Shown: positions 42,193-52,361, numbered from the stretch's first letter. The stretch is 64,000 nt of DNA from Duganella sp. SG902 (GCF_013376005.1 NZ_JABMJK010000006.1:186001-250000); one strand, 5' to 3'. The notes: a model not told the origin generated them from the sequence alone. Program-made: numbers and translations.

Positions 42193-43119
42193 ATGCGCCT
42201 CCTGAAAACGTTTGCAATCGGCACCGTGGCGACTTTCGCCGCCGTATCGGCCCAAGCCGCCTCGCTGACCTCCAGCCAGATCCTCAACCAGTTCAACGCC
42301 GTGGTCACCGGCGACGTCTCCACCACCAGCGATATCGAAGGCCGCCTGGTCGTCAACAACCTGGTCAAGGGCGCCACCTTCTACAACAACCCGCGCGGCA
42401 CCGCGTCGGACTACTCGGCCGTGAACGCCATCACCATCGGCGCCAACGGCGGCGGCAACGTCAACAATGGCGGCGGCGTCAATTACGTGACCAGCAACGC
42501 CGGCTCGTTCAACCTGAACGGCGGCGGCAGCGTCAAGCACGGCGTGCCGACCTTCTCGATGTCGGACTTCTCCACCCCGCTGAACGCGCTGGAAAGCCAG
42601 TTGGCCGGCCTGAGCAGCGCCAACAGCGTGCTGAACGCTGCTGATCCCAACAACTTCACCTTCAAGCTGACCGGCAACGCCAGCAGCACCTCGGTGTTCA
42701 ACATCACCACCAGCCAGCTGGCCTCGGCCGCGACCATCAAGTTCGCCGGCACCGCCGACACCGTGGTGATCAACGTGCGCTACGACGGCTCGCTGGCCGC
42801 GAACGGCGAAAAGGCCCTGACCATCAACGGCAATTTCAACGACGAGACCCACCTGGGCAACCGCATCATCTGGAACTTCGTCGACACCACCCAGGTCAAC
42901 TTCCGCGGCTGGTACGGCACCGTGCTGGCCGGCACCTCGGACGTGCAAGCCGGTTCGGCCATGAACGGCTTCCTGTACGCCGAAAGCTACACCGGTCCGG
43001 GCGAGCTGCACGACCGCGCCTTCCTCGGCACCCTGCCGGCCGTTCCGGAGCCATCGACCTGGGCCATGATGGGCGTCGGCCTGGCAGCCCTGGCGCTGAG
43101 CCGCCGCCGCAAGGCCTGA
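42193..43119 (+). CDS. Choice-of-anchor A family PEP-CTERM protein
   Basis: 308 residues. Signal peptide (LLKTFAIGTVATFAAVSAQA), a glycine/asparagine-rich secreted domain of the choice-of-anchor A type (SSQILNQFNAVVTGDVSTTS, DIEGRLVV), and a C-terminal sorting signal VPEPSTWAMMGVGLAALALS followed by RRRKA. PEP-CTERM proteins are exported, then processed by exosortase, and are thought to help biofilm matrix. No Shine-Dalgarno sequence precedes the ATG. A terminator follows. Confidence 0.88.
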   Translation: MRLLKTFAIGTVATFAAVSAQAASLTSSQILNQFNAVVTGDVSTTSDIEGRLVVNNLVKGATFYNNPRGTASDYSAVNAITIGANGGGNVNNGGGVNYVTSNAGSFNLNGGGSVKHGVPTFSMSDFSTPLNALESQLAGLSSANSVLNAADPNNFTFKLTGNASSTSVFNITTSQLASAATIKFAGTADTVVINVRYDGSLAANGEKALTINGNFNDETHLGNRIIWNFVDTTQVNFRGWYGTVLAGTSDVQAGSAMNGFLYAESYTGPGELHDRAFLGTLPAVPEPSTWAMMGVGLAALALSRRRKA

Positions 43120-43141
43120 GCCACCGGGCACGGCATAACGC

Positions 43142-43167
43142 AAAACGGAGCCAACTGGCTCCGTTTT
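43142..43167 (+). terminator. Intrinsic terminator after the PEP-CTERM gene
   Basis: AAAACGGAGCC / GGCTCCGTTTT with AACT loop and T run, followed by convergent gene at 43171. Confidence 0.9.
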
Positions 43168-43170
43168 TAT

Positions 43171-43500
43171 TTAACGGCACAACTGCTGCCATTGTGCCTC
43201 GAATTCCGCCGGCGGCACGTCCTGGGCCAGCACGGTCAGGTCGCGCGCGACCGAAATATAGCGCTGGAAACCGATATAGCCGCCAAACGCGTCCTTGGCG
43301 TTGACCTCGCCGCACGGCGCCCCGCCCTTGCCGATGAACTGGTTGCGAAACTGCGCCTGGCCCGGCTCCAGCACCTTTTCCCTGACGTATTTTTCGCCCA
43401 AACTGGTGAGCGTCGCCGCTTCTTCGCGCTGTTTTTGCTCCGCGGTCTTGCCGCAGGCCACCAGCGCCAGCAATAATGCGATCGTGATAACCAATCTCAT
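43171..43500 (-). CDS. Small lipoprotein
   Basis: 109 residues. The N terminus (LVITIALLLALVACGKTAEQ) has lipobox LVAC with the lipidated cysteine near residue 16; the rest is short and charged with two further cysteines (APCGEVNAK and QLCR). No family is recognised. Alone on its strand and convergent with the PEP-CTERM gene. Confidence 0.7.
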   Translation of the reverse strand: MRLVITIALLLALVACGKTAEQKQREEAATLTSLGEKYVREKVLEPGQAQFRNQFIGKGGAPCGEVNAKDAFGGYIGFQRYISVARDLTVLAQDVPPAEFEAQWQQLCR

Positions 43501-43614
43501 ATGTTTTCTCTTTATTCTTCCCGCAACCTCGTATTAACGCAGCAACGCGCTGCATTGTTGACATGCCGTCGCTTTGTTAAAATGCAAAACTTTACAAACC
43601 CATCAGGAGACTTC

Positions 43615-44694
43615 ATGTTATTTAATAACAATTCTAACCGCTGGGGCCAAGCCTTGCTTGCATGCGCCATGTTGCTCAGTTCTTATGCCGGGGCAGCGGA
43701 AAAACTGGCCCATGTAACCATCCTGGCCACCGGCGGCACCATCGCCGGCAGCGGCGCCAGCACCACCACCACCGTCGGCTACACCGCCGCCACCGTGGGC
43801 GTGGACCGCCTGATCGCCGCCGTGCCGGAACTGGCCAAGGTGGCCGACGTCAAGGGCGAACAGGTGTTCCAGATCGCCAGCGAGAACATGAGCAACGACC
43901 ACTGGCTGAAACTGGCCAAGCGCGTCAACACCCTGCTGGCGCAGCCGGACGTGGACGGCATCGTCATCACCCACGGCACCGACACGCTGGAAGAAACCGC
44001 CTATTTCCTGGACTTGACCGTCAAGAGCAGCAAGCCGGTGGTGCTGGTCGGCGCCATGCGCCCGGGCACCGCGCTGTCGGCCGACGGCCCGATCAACCTG
44101 TACAACGCCGTGCTGCTGGCCGCCAGCAAGGACGCGGTCGGCAAAGGCGTGCTGGTCGCGCTGAACGACCAGATCCACGCCGCCCGCGACGTCACCAAGA
44201 CCAACACCTCGACCCCGGACAGCTTCAAGACGCCGGAACTGGGCCTGCTGGGCTACATCCAGGGCAACAAGCCCTACTTCTACCGCGCCTCGACCCGCAA
44301 GCACACCGTGGACAGCGAGTTCGACATCAGCAAGCTGGACGCGCTGCCGCAGGTGGACATCGTCTACGGTTACGCCAATGTTAACCCGGTTGCGCTGAAC
44401 GCGCTGGTGGCCGCCGGCGCCAAGGGCATCATCCACGCCGGTGTGGGCGACGGCAGCCTGGCCGCCTCGGTCAAGACCGGCCTGGTGGCGGCCCGCAAGC
44501 AAGGCGTGCTGATCGTGCGTTCGGCGCGCGTCGGCCAGGGCATCGTGGCGCGCAACGGCGAGGCCAACGATGACGAGCTGGACTTCGTCGCCTCCGATAC
44601 GCTGAACCCGCAGAAAGCCCGCATCCTGCTGATGCTGGCGCTGACCAAGACCAGCGACACCAAGCAGATCCAGCGCATGTTCTACACCTACTGA
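43615..44694 (+). CDS. ansB: Type II asparaginase
   Basis: Hydrolyses L-asparagine to aspartate and ammonia in the periplasm. 359 residues; signal peptide of about 28, then HVTILATGGTIAGSG (catalytic Thr near residue 42) and DGIVITHGTDTLEETAYFL (the second catalytic Thr and Asp). AGGAGA lies before the ATG at 43615; longer in-frame starts lack a ribosome site. It stands alone and converges with the flavin reductase gene. Confidence 0.92.
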   Translation: MLFNNNSNRWGQALLACAMLLSSYAGAAEKLAHVTILATGGTIAGSGASTTTTVGYTAATVGVDRLIAAVPELAKVADVKGEQVFQIASENMSNDHWLKLAKRVNTLLAQPDVDGIVITHGTDTLEETAYFLDLTVKSSKPVVLVGAMRPGTALSADGPINLYNAVLLAASKDAVGKGVLVALNDQIHAARDVTKTNTSTPDSFKTPELGLLGYIQGNKPYFYRASTRKHTVDSEFDISKLDALPQVDIVYGYANVNPVALNALVAAGAKGIIHAGVGDGSLAASVKTGLVAARKQGVLIVRSARVGQGIVARNGEANDDELDFVASDTLNPQKARILLMLALTKTSDTKQIQRMFYTY

Positions 44695-44700
44695 TCGCGC

Positions 44701-45321
44701 TTACGGATAGCTTGGCCGTGTCATGCGGAACAAGTTATCCGGCGTAATCTCGAAGTAATCGGCCGGGCCGCCGCCACGCAAGATGGGGCGCGCGCCGGCC
44801 GTGTCGTAGATGCCGTCGCGCAGCAGCTCGTGCGCGATGTGCACGCCCACCACCTCCCCCAGTATCAGCCAGCTATTGGTTTCCGCCCCGGACGCGCCCT
44901 GCAGGCGGACGATCTGGGTGCGCCTGCATTCAAACGAGACCGGGCTTTGCGCCACGCGCGGCGCCGCCACCACCTTGGAGGCGGCGGGCGTCAGGCCGGC
45001 CAGCTGGAACTCGTCGACTTCCGGCGGCGCGGCGGCGCAGCTGGCGTTCATGGCCTCGGCCAGCGGGCGGGTGGCGAGGTTCCACACAAACTCACCGGTT
45101 TCCTCGACGTTGCGCAGCGTGTCCTTGCGGCCCAGGCTGGCAAAGCCGATCAGCGGCGGCGTGTAGTTGAAGGCGTTAAAGAAGCTATAAGGCGCGAGGT
45201 TCAAGCCGCCGTTGGCGGCGCGGGTGGAAATCCAGCCGATCGGCCGCGGGCCGACAATGGCGTTGAAGGGATCATGCGGCAGGCCGTGTCCCTGCGCTGG
45301 TTGGTAGAAGTAAGGGTCCAT
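44701..45321 (-). CDS. Flavin reductase family protein
   Basis: 206 residues. GHGLPHDPFNAIVGPRPIGWISTR, NLAPYSFFNAFNYTPPLIGF and SLGRKDTLRNVEETGEFVWN are typical of the flavin reductase-like (split-barrel FMN) fold, often a component supplying reduced flavin or an oxygenase reductase. It is a single gene on its strand, convergent with ansB. Confidence 0.87.
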   Translation of the reverse strand: MDPYFYQPAQGHGLPHDPFNAIVGPRPIGWISTRAANGGLNLAPYSFFNAFNYTPPLIGFASLGRKDTLRNVEETGEFVWNLATRPLAEAMNASCAAAPPEVDEFQLAGLTPAASKVVAAPRVAQSPVSFECRRTQIVRLQGASGAETNSWLILGEVVGVHIAHELLRDGIYDTAGARPILRGGGPADYFEITPDNLFRMTRPSYP

Positions 45322-45367
45322 GCCCGTATTGTCGCACGAGCACGAAGATGTTCTCCCCGCAGTCGCA

Positions 45368-46213
45368 TTAACGCTTGAGACGGGCCAGCAGTTCGTCCGC
45401 CACGCCGTTGGCCGATGCCGGATTCTGGCCGGTGATCAGCTCGCGGTCGACCACCACTTTCGCTTGCCAGTTGGGGCCGCCGCTGTAGACGCCGCCCGCG
45501 CGCTGCAAGGCGGTTTGCGGCGTGAACTTCATCGCGCCGCCATTCAGCATGGGCTTGGCGGCCTCTTCCTCGGCATTGCTAATCACCGTCATCTGGTAGC
45601 CGGCGTAAATCCAGCCCGGCGCCTTGCCTGGCTTGGCCCCGGTCTCCAGCGGCTTGGTGAAGGCTTGCGGCTGCGCCAGCGCCGACAGCAGCGCGATCGG
45701 ACCATGGCAAACCAGCGCGGTCGGCTTGCCCTGCTGATGGAAGCTGGTCAGCAAACGCCCCAGCTGCGCGCTGTGCAGCAAGTCCTGCATCGGCGCGTGG
45801 CCGCCGGGGATGTAGACGGCGTCGTAACGGTCATACCCGCCCTGCTCCACGCGCGCCAGACTGATTACCGGCGAATCGGCGACCGAGGTGATTCGCAGCT
45901 TGTCCAGCAGCGCCAGGTGTTGCCGCATGCTGGCTTCGTCATCGCCGAAGTACATTTTGTTGAGCGAACTGCGATCCACAGTCGGCGCCTTGCCCAGCGG
46001 CGTGGCAAAGGTGACGGTGTGGCCGGCATCCAGCAGCTTCTTGACCGGCTGCATCAGCTCGTTGGCGTAGAAACCGGTGTCGAAACTGCGCTTGTCGCGC
46101 AGCGCCAGTTGCGATTCGTCGGACAGCACCACCAGCACGTTGGCGGCGTGCGCGCCGATGGCGGCCAGGCCCAACATGGCGCCGGCGACGGTATTACGAA
46201 AGGTATTGGTCAT
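45368..46213 (-). CDS. DJ-1/PfpI-family protein, exported
   Basis: 281 residues. Signal peptide (FRNTVAGAMLGLAAIGAHAA) followed by the class I glutamine amidotransferase-like fold: VLVVLSDESQLALRDKRS, GYDRYDAVYIPGGHAPMQDL and the nucleophile elbow PTALVCHGPIALLSAL with cysteine. It is similar to Hsp31/YajL-type chaperones or deglycases; a periplasmic location is unusual. It diverges from a LysR gene (97 bp gap), which likely controls it. Confidence 0.85.
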   Translation of the reverse strand: MTNTFRNTVAGAMLGLAAIGAHAANVLVVLSDESQLALRDKRSFDTGFYANELMQPVKKLLDAGHTVTFATPLGKAPTVDRSSLNKMYFGDDEASMRQHLALLDKLRITSVADSPVISLARVEQGGYDRYDAVYIPGGHAPMQDLLHSAQLGRLLTSFHQQGKPTALVCHGPIALLSALAQPQAFTKPLETGAKPGKAPGWIYAGYQMTVISNAEEEAAKPMLNGGAMKFTPQTALQRAGGVYSGGPNWQAKVVVDRELITGQNPASANGVADELLARLKR

Positions 46214-46310
46214 GGTGAGGCTCCTTGGTTTGCGATGCCGCCAGTGTATTCATGCTTGCGTTGTGATTAAATACGCCAACAACCAAATCATTTGTTCTTG
46301 AAAGGCATGA

Positions 46311-47210
46311 ATGGCGCGACAATTCGATCACATGGCGGACGTGGAAGCCTTTGTCACCATCGTCGACAAGGGCACGATCAGCGCGGCGGCGGTGGCCCTG
46401 GGCACGACGCCATCCGTGCTGAGCCGGGCGGTGGCGCGGCTGGAGGCCCGCCTCGGCGTGCAGCTGCTGCGGCGCACCACGCGCCGGCTGAGCGTCACCG
46501 ACGCCGGCAACCTCTACCTGGAGCAGGCGCGCGGCGCCTTCGGCCTGATAGCCGACGCCGAGCGCGCGATACAGGGCCAGGGTGGCGCTTTGTCCGGCAA
46601 AGTGCGCATCAGCGTGCCCACCACGTGGGGGCATTACCGCCTGCCGGCGCTGCTGCGGCGGTTCATGGAGCGGCATCCGCAGGTCGTGATCGAGCTCGGC
46701 ATCAGCAACCGCAACGTCGATCTGGTCGATGAGGGCTATGACATGGCGATCCGCCTGGGTGAGCTGGCCGACAGCGGACTGGCCGCCAAGCGGCTGGGCG
46801 AAGAAACGCTGTGCCTGGTCGCCGCGCCGGATTACCTGCGCCGCGCCGGCACGCCCGCCAGCCTGGACGAACTGGCCGGCCACGCCTGCCTGCCCTTCAT
46901 CATGCCCAGCACGGGCCGCCAGGCGCCGTGGCTGCTGCGCGTCGAGGGCAAGGACGTCGACTACCTGGCGCCAGCGCGCATGCTGGTGACGGACGACGTG
47001 CTGGGAGTGGTCTCGCTGGCGCAGCAGGGCCTCGGCATCTGCCAGACTTACGAGTTTGTCGCGGCCGAACGCTTGCGGAGCGGGCAACTGGTGGAAGTGC
47101 TGCCGAGCCTGCGCGGGCGCAGCCGGCCATTCTCGCTGATTTATCCGCCGCACCGACGCATGTCCGCCGCCAGCCGGGCGCTGATCGACAGCCTGCCGTC
47201 CGGTTGTTAA
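46311..47210 (+). CDS. LysR-family transcriptional regulator
   Basis: 299 residues: winged helix (FDHMADVEAFVTIVDKGTIS, GTTPSVLSRAVARLEARLGVQ) and substrate-binding domain. Divergent from the PfpI-family gene, the usual arrangement for a LysR activator and its target; the target is inferred. Ends before a 220 bp gap. Confidence 0.9.
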   Translation: MARQFDHMADVEAFVTIVDKGTISAAAVALGTTPSVLSRAVARLEARLGVQLLRRTTRRLSVTDAGNLYLEQARGAFGLIADAERAIQGQGGALSGKVRISVPTTWGHYRLPALLRRFMERHPQVVIELGISNRNVDLVDEGYDMAIRLGELADSGLAAKRLGEETLCLVAAPDYLRRAGTPASLDELAGHACLPFIMPSTGRQAPWLLRVEGKDVDYLAPARMLVTDDVLGVVSLAQQGLGICQTYEFVAAERLRSGQLVEVLPSLRGRSRPFSLIYPPHRRMSAASRALIDSLPSGC

Positions 47211-47430
47211 CAAATTCTGTGGATAAGGCTGTTAACAAGCGCCAGCAGTCTGTTCCAAGTGACTGTATTTAAATGGAAAAGCTGTGCTGCGTAATTTTTT
47301 CGCAGCAAAGTTATCCACCGCACGGTGATTGCCGCGCTTGCGTGGATATCAACTTGGGAGCATAATTCAATGATAACAATTCTCATTTAGCCAGCCAAAA
47401 GCCAGCCATGCAACTACTTCAAGGACTACC
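47211..47430. other. Intergenic region before the siderophore receptor
   Basis: 220 bases without a gene. It has a 7-bp hairpin (TGCTGCG / CGCAGCA, 47285-47307) that may end the LysR transcript, and the Fur box at 47369-47387. Confidence 0.6.
47369..47387. promoter_or_regulatory. Fur box
   Basis: AATGATAACAATTCTCATT matches the GATAATGATAATCATTATC consensus at most positions and lies 44 bases before the TonB siderophore receptor. It predicts iron-repressed expression. Confidence 0.75.
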
Positions 47431-49521
47431 ATGGCTATGCAAAAAACCCCGCTGGCGCTGATGCTGGCGAGCCTTTCCCTCTCCCCTTTCGTTGCCGCCC
47501 AGACCGAGCAAACCCTGCAAACGGTGACCGTCACCGGTGCCAGCGACGAAGGCTACCGCATCTCGACCTCCAACAGCGCCGCCAAGATCGATGCGCCGTT
47601 GCGCGATATTCCGCAAACCGTGAACGTGGTGCCGGCGCAGCTGCTGCACGACCAGGGCGCCCGTTCCATGCAGGATGCGCTGAAGAACGTGCCGGGCATC
47701 GGCCTGTCCACCGGCGATGGCCAGCGCGACCAGGTGACCATCCGCGGCTTTAGCGCCATCAGCGACCAGTTTGTGGACGGCATGCGTGACGATGCGCTGT
47801 ATTTCCGCGATTTGTCGAACATCGAGCAAGTGGAGGTGGTCAAAGGCCCGGCCTCGGTGCTGTACGGCCGCGGCTCGTCGGGCGGCATGATCAACCGCAT
47901 CACCAAGAAACCGGGCGTGGACCGCACCGAGCTCAGCCTACAGGTCGGCAGCTGGGGCCAGAAGCGAGGCGAATTCGACCTGGCGCGCAACCTGCCGGAC
48001 CAGAACGCCGCCGTCCGCCTGACCGGCGCGGTGGAGGACGCCGACAGCTACCGCGACCAACAATTCCTGGAGCGCCAGGCGTTGGCGCCGTCGGCCCTGT
48101 TCCGCATCAGCCCGGACACGCAACTCCTGCTGCAGACGGAGTACCTGCACGACAAGCGTCTGACCGACTTCGGCAATCCGTCCTATCAGGGCCGTCCGGT
48201 CGACGTGCCGGCCAGCACCTACTACGGCGCGGCCAACGCCCGCCAGAACGACTTCAGCGAATCGCGAGTCTATGCCTACGGTTTTACGCTGGATCACCGC
48301 TTCAATCAGCAGTTTTCGATCCGAAACGCGTTCCGTCACTACGATTATTCGCTGAACCGGAATAATACGTTGGTCGGCTCCGTCAACGAGGTTGCAAAGA
48401 CCGTGTCGCTGACGCGTGGCAACGTCTTGCGCGATGAAGATGGTTACAGCAACCAAACCGAGCTGACGCAGCACGCGGAGCTGGGCGGCATGCAGCACAC
48501 CGTGCTGTACGGCGTGGAGATCGGCAAGCAGAGCAAGTACCAGCTGGTGCGCTCGCAGGCCAACGCGGCGACCGTGTCATTGTTCAATCCCGTCCCACCG
48601 GTTGTGCCATTTACCGCCGGCGGAGCGCCAACGACGAACAATCTGGGCGTGTTCCGCGTCGCCAGCGCCTATGTGCAAGACCTCGTGACGCTCGCGCCGG
48701 AATGGAAAGCGTTGGCGGGCGTGCGCTACGACCGTTTTGAGCAGGAAACCCTGCAGCGCATCGCCGGCGCCGCCAATCTCGCGCGTACCGACCGCAACTG
48801 GAGCCCGCGCGCCGGCTTGGTGTACCAGCCGAGCACGACGCAGTCGTACTACGCCTCGTTCAGCCGCTCCTTCCAGCCTTCCGGCGAAGGCTTCGCGCTG
48901 GCGGCGAATAACGTCGATATCGCGCCAGAAACCACCAAGAACAAGGAAATCGGCGCCAAGTACGACCTGTTCGGCGGCCGCGCCTCGGCCGGCGTGTCGT
49001 TGTTCCAGTTGACGCGCGACAACATGAAATCCAGCGACCCGGTCACCAACAAGCTGCTGCCGGTCGGCACCCAGCGCACCAATGGCGTGGAACTGACTTT
49101 CACCGGCGATCTGGGCGACGGCTGGCAAGCCTGGGCCGGCTACGCCTGGCTGGATGGGAAAATGATCGCCTCGGTCGCGAAGGATGACGGCCAGTTCGTC
49201 CAGGGCAAGCGTCCGACGCTGACGCCGAAAAACAGCGCCAACCTGTGGCTGACCAAGGCGCTGGCCGGGCACTTTGGCGTTGGCGCGGGCGTGAATTACG
49301 TCGGCGACCGCTACGCCAATCCGGGCAACACCGTGATACTGCCGAGCTACGCGACGGTCGACGCCATGGCCTATTACCGCGATCGCGGCCTGGATCTGAC
49401 CTTGAACCTGCTGAATCTGGCCGACAAGGCGTACACCATCGCCGGCCACGGCAGCAACAAGAACCTGAACCTGCCGGGCGCGCCGCGCTCGGTACAGTTG
49501 ACCGCGCGCTATCGCTTCTGA
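47431..49521 (+). CDS. TonB-dependent siderophore receptor
   Basis: 696 residues: signal peptide (LALMLASLSLSPFVAAQTEQ), plug (DIPQTVNVVPAQLLHDQGAR, SVLYGRGSSGGMINRI), a 22-strand barrel and the terminal ...SVQLTARYRF, which ends in Phe as outer-membrane barrels do. It resembles ferrichrome or catecholate-type receptors. A Fur box lies upstream. The last 13 bases overlap the convergent YeeE-type gene. There are no siderophore synthesis genes alongside. Confidence 0.93.
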   Translation: MAMQKTPLALMLASLSLSPFVAAQTEQTLQTVTVTGASDEGYRISTSNSAAKIDAPLRDIPQTVNVVPAQLLHDQGARSMQDALKNVPGIGLSTGDGQRDQVTIRGFSAISDQFVDGMRDDALYFRDLSNIEQVEVVKGPASVLYGRGSSGGMINRITKKPGVDRTELSLQVGSWGQKRGEFDLARNLPDQNAAVRLTGAVEDADSYRDQQFLERQALAPSALFRISPDTQLLLQTEYLHDKRLTDFGNPSYQGRPVDVPASTYYGAANARQNDFSESRVYAYGFTLDHRFNQQFSIRNAFRHYDYSLNRNNTLVGSVNEVAKTVSLTRGNVLRDEDGYSNQTELTQHAELGGMQHTVLYGVEIGKQSKYQLVRSQANAATVSLFNPVPPVVPFTAGGAPTTNNLGVFRVASAYVQDLVTLAPEWKALAGVRYDRFEQETLQRIAGAANLARTDRNWSPRAGLVYQPSTTQSYYASFSRSFQPSGEGFALAANNVDIAPETTKNKEIGAKYDLFGGRASAGVSLFQLTRDNMKSSDPVTNKLLPVGTQRTNGVELTFTGDLGDGWQAWAGYAWLDGKMIASVAKDDGQFVQGKRPTLTPKNSANLWLTKALAGHFGVGAGVNYVGDRYANPGNTVILPSYATVDAMAYYRDRGLDLTLNLLNLADKAYTIAGHGSNKNLNLPGAPRSVQLTARYRF

Positions 49522-49925
49522 GCGCGTTCGATCAACTCGTAAATGCCCATGCCGGCCAACATGGCGGCAACAAAAATCAGGGCCTTGGGCAAGCCCATTC
49601 CAATCCCCACCAATGCCGGGCCGGGACAAAAACCGGCCAGGCCCCAGCCTATGCCAAACGCTGCGGAACCAAGCAGCAGGCGGCGGTCAATAATGATCGC
49701 GGTCGGTAATTTCATTTCCGCGCCGAGCAACGCGGTTTTACGCGACTTTGCCCAAAGAAAAGCAAAGAAACTGATAGCGATGGCGCCGCACATCACCAAA
49801 ATAAGCGAGGGATCCCAATTACCGGCCAAATCGAGAAATGCCAATACCTTGGCCGGATTCGCCATGCCGGAGATAATCAAGCCCGCGCCGAATATTAATC
49901 CAGCCAGAAAAGAGATGATAATCAT
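49509..49925 (-). CDS. YeeE/YedE-type transporter half, DUF6691
   Basis: 138 residues with four membrane helices. Conserved GFCPGPALVGIGMG carries the cysteine typical of the family that moves thiosulfate or sulfur compounds (TsuA/PmpA-PmpB-like). It starts at an ATG overlapping the stop of its partner (49922-49925), so the two halves form a split transporter. Convergent with the TonB receptor (13-bp overlap). Confidence 0.82.
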   Translation of the reverse strand: MIIISFLAGLIFGAGLIISGMANPAKVLAFLDLAGNWDPSLILVMCGAIAISFFAFLWAKSRKTALLGAEMKLPTAIIIDRRLLLGSAAFGIGWGLAGFCPGPALVGIGMGLPKALIFVAAMLAGMGIYELIERAQKR

Positions 49926-50347
49926 AGGTGGCGCACCAAAAATACGGTTATAAATCCCGCCAACATAAATGTCAGCGTCGCCACGACTGATCGAGTCGAT
50001 AATCGCGATATACCACAAACACCATGCCCGCTGGTGCACCCTGAACCGAATCGCGTTCCAACTCCTACCAGTAAACCGGCGATAATCAGCGTTGACGTTT
50101 CCGCCTCGACCTGCACCTGCGGCAACGGGAAAAAGAAAGCGTAGAGTATTGGCGCGATAATCAGACCAGCTATAAACGCGATACGCCAGTTCAAATCGCC
50201 AAGACGCGGCTTGATCAGGCCACCGATAATCCCGCTGATACCGGCAATGCGGCCATTAAAAATAACGAATATGGCTGCGGCCAATCCGATCAACAGTCCG
50301 CCAGCCAAACTGGCGGCTGGGGTAAAAGCGCTCCAATCCACGGTCAT
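49922..50347 (-). CDS. YeeE/YedE-type transporter half
   Basis: 141 residues with four membrane helices and GSGCTSGHGVCGISRLS, the two-cysteine motif of YeeE/YedE channels for thiosulfate or selenium compounds. Partner of the DUF6691 gene. It sits alone upstream of MCP; no rhodanese or BigR-type regulator is next to it, unlike some known examples. Confidence 0.85.
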   Translation of the reverse strand: MTVDWSAFTPAASLAGGLLIGLAAAIFVIFNGRIAGISGIIGGLIKPRLGDLNWRIAFIAGLIIAPILYAFFFPLPQVQVEAETSTLIIAGLLVGVGTRFGSGCTSGHGVCGISRLSTRSVVATLTFMLAGFITVFLVRHL

Positions 50348-50461
50348 GTGGCTCTCCTCAAGGCTGGCGCCGGGGCGTTACGCCCCAGCGCAAGAACGGA
50401 GTATGCCAGAAATCAGCGACAACGCGCTAATTTCTGGCACGCCTAGACCGCTCCTCGGACC

Positions 50462-52099
50462 TTAGCCGCTGGCCAGACGCAGGCCGCGCAGCGGCTTGTC
50501 GGCACGCTGCGATCCGGTTTTGGCAGCCAAGCGGGAAACCACAGCATTCGAGGCATCGAGTTTAAATTGCCCAACCGCCTGGGTTAAATGGAAGGCCTGC
50601 TGTTTTAATTCCTGGGCTGCGGAACTGGCTTCTTCAACCAAGGCGGTATTCCTTTGCGTCATACCATCGATTTGGCCTATCGCGCTGCTGACTTCTTGAA
50701 TACCTGAACTCTGTTCCTGACTCGCATGGCTAATATCGGTCACTATTTCAGTTACCTTGCGGACGCTGGTCACCACCTCGTGCATTGTCGTTTCCGCTTT
50801 ATGAACCAAATCCGAACCGGTGCCAACTTTTTCCACCGAATCGTCAATCAATACTTTAATTTCTTTCGCGGCGGTCGCGGCGCGTTGCGCCAAATTCCTA
50901 ACCTCGGTGGCCACGACAGCAAAACCACGGCCTTGTTCACCGGCACGGGCCGCTTCCACCGCCGCATTCAAAGCCAGGATATTCGTCTGGAATGCGATGC
51001 CATCGATAACGGAAATAATTTCAACGATCTTTTTAGACGACTCATTAATCGACGCCATCGTTTCAGTAACCTGGCGCATCACTTCGCCGCCCTGCTCCGA
51101 TACAGTGGATGCCGATTGCGACAAGTGACTCGCCTGCTGAGCATTGCTGGCGTTTTGTTTAACGGTCGAGGTCAGTTCATCCATCGCGCTAGCCACCCGT
51201 TCCAGCGATTGCGCCTGCTGTTCCGTGCGTGCCGACAAGTCCTCGTTGCCGGAGGCGATCTCGTTCGAGGCATTGGTAATCGAATCCGTGCCCTGCCTCA
51301 CGTCCTGAACAATACCTGCCAGACTGTCGCGCATGGTCTTGATGGCGAACAGCAAACTATCGCCATCGCCCTGGGCTAGCTGCACATTGACGGCCAGGTC
51401 GCCTTGGGCGATACGGCTGGCAATTTCCGATGCATAAACCGGCTCGCCGCCCAGCTGCTTGAGCAGCATGCGTTTGATCAGACCGGCGATGACCACGCTG
51501 AGGATGATCGCCACCACCGCCAACGTCGTCACCAACTGCTGCGCGCCGCTAGCGTCGCTGGCCACCGCTTCGCTGGCGACGTCGAATTCCTTCTGGGCGG
51601 CATTCACCAACACCGACATGTCCTCCACGATCCGGCGGCGCAGCGGGCTGCATTCATTCACCAGGAACTGGCCGTACTCGTCCATTTTCTTGGCCTCACG
51701 GAACTGGCGCGGGCGCTTCAAGGCGTCCGCCATGGCCAGCAAGCCCTCCTTGACCTTGGCAAACTGCGGATCATTGGCGTAAGCCGGGGTCATTTTCTCG
51801 ACGGCCGCGAGATAGATCGCTTTTTGCTCGTCAACGATGGCCAGCTCCTTGGCGGCTTGGGCGTCGTTCTCGAAGATATAGGCATTGCGCGCGGCCAGCC
51901 CGGTCTGCGCCAGCGCCTCACGCGCCACGTACAACGGATCCAGCCTTTCGTTGGACATCTTGTCTTGCTGCTGGAAAGCGTGCGCCAACGAGGACACGCG
52001 CATCACCGAGAACACCGCCAACGCCAGCATGAGGACGGTCAACATGCCGAAGCCCAGCCACAGCTGGGTACCAATTTTTAATTTTTTGAAGGAATCCAT
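50462..52099 (-). CDS. Methyl-accepting chemotaxis protein
   Basis: 545 residues: N-terminal membrane helix ([20 protein letters not shown]), a four-helix periplasmic sensor domain (about 35-190, MCP helical bundle type), second membrane helix ([18 protein letters not shown]), HAMP, and the cytoplasmic signalling hairpin with [20 protein letters not shown] and [20 protein letters not shown]. The ATG at 52099 follows AAGGAAT. It directs swimming to an unknown ligand. Followed leftward by no chemotaxis partners. Confidence 0.93.
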   Translation of the reverse strand: MDSFKKLKIGTQLWLGFGMLTVLMLALAVFSVMRVSSLAHAFQQQDKMSNERLDPLYVAREALAQTGLAARNAYIFENDAQAAKELAIVDEQKAIYLAAVEKMTPAYANDPQFAKVKEGLLAMADALKRPRQFREAKKMDEYGQFLVNECSPLRRRIVEDMSVLVNAAQKEFDVASEAVASDASGAQQLVTTLAVVAIILSVVIAGLIKRMLLKQLGGEPVYASEIASRIAQGDLAVNVQLAQGDGDSLLFAIKTMRDSLAGIVQDVRQGTDSITNASNEIASGNEDLSARTEQQAQSLERVASAMDELTSTVKQNASNAQQASHLSQSASTVSEQGGEVMRQVTETMASINESSKKIVEIISVIDGIAFQTNILALNAAVEAARAGEQGRGFAVVATEVRNLAQRAATAAKEIKVLIDDSVEKVGTGSDLVHKAETTMHEVVTSVRKVTEIVTDISHASQEQSSGIQEVSSAIGQIDGMTQRNTALVEEASSAAQELKQQAFHLTQAVGQFKLDASNAVVSRLAAKTGSQRADKPLRGLRLASG

Positions 52100-52361
52100 G
52101 ATTTCGCGCCTTTTAAGCAAGCAAAGTTAAACCACAACGAAGCTCGCGGGATCGGGGCGAAAGGAAATAATGCTAGGGGAAAGACACGCCGACGGCGATG
52201 CGGGCGGCGCAAGATGAAGTACTGTTGAGCAACAATATGCGCCTAATAGTTCCCGAAATCAACACAAAAAAAACTATGAAGCTTGGAAACAACAGTCAAA
52301 TGGCCGTGCGGTGATCTGAGCTTGAAGTGGCTATTCATCCTGAAATAACACTCTCCGTCGT
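52100..52361. other. Intergenic region before the toxin-antitoxin pair
   Basis: 262 bases; AT-rich in the right half. I see no gene here. The MCP promoter should be at its left edge. Confidence 0.5.

Noticed and set aside
47218..47319. A perfect TTATCCACA (DnaA box, complement at 47218-47226) and a near match at 47311-47319, as a replication origin
   Set aside because: One exact 9-mer is expected by chance at about this rate in a 64 kb window; no dnaA, dnaN or parAB gene and no AT-rich box cluster lies near.
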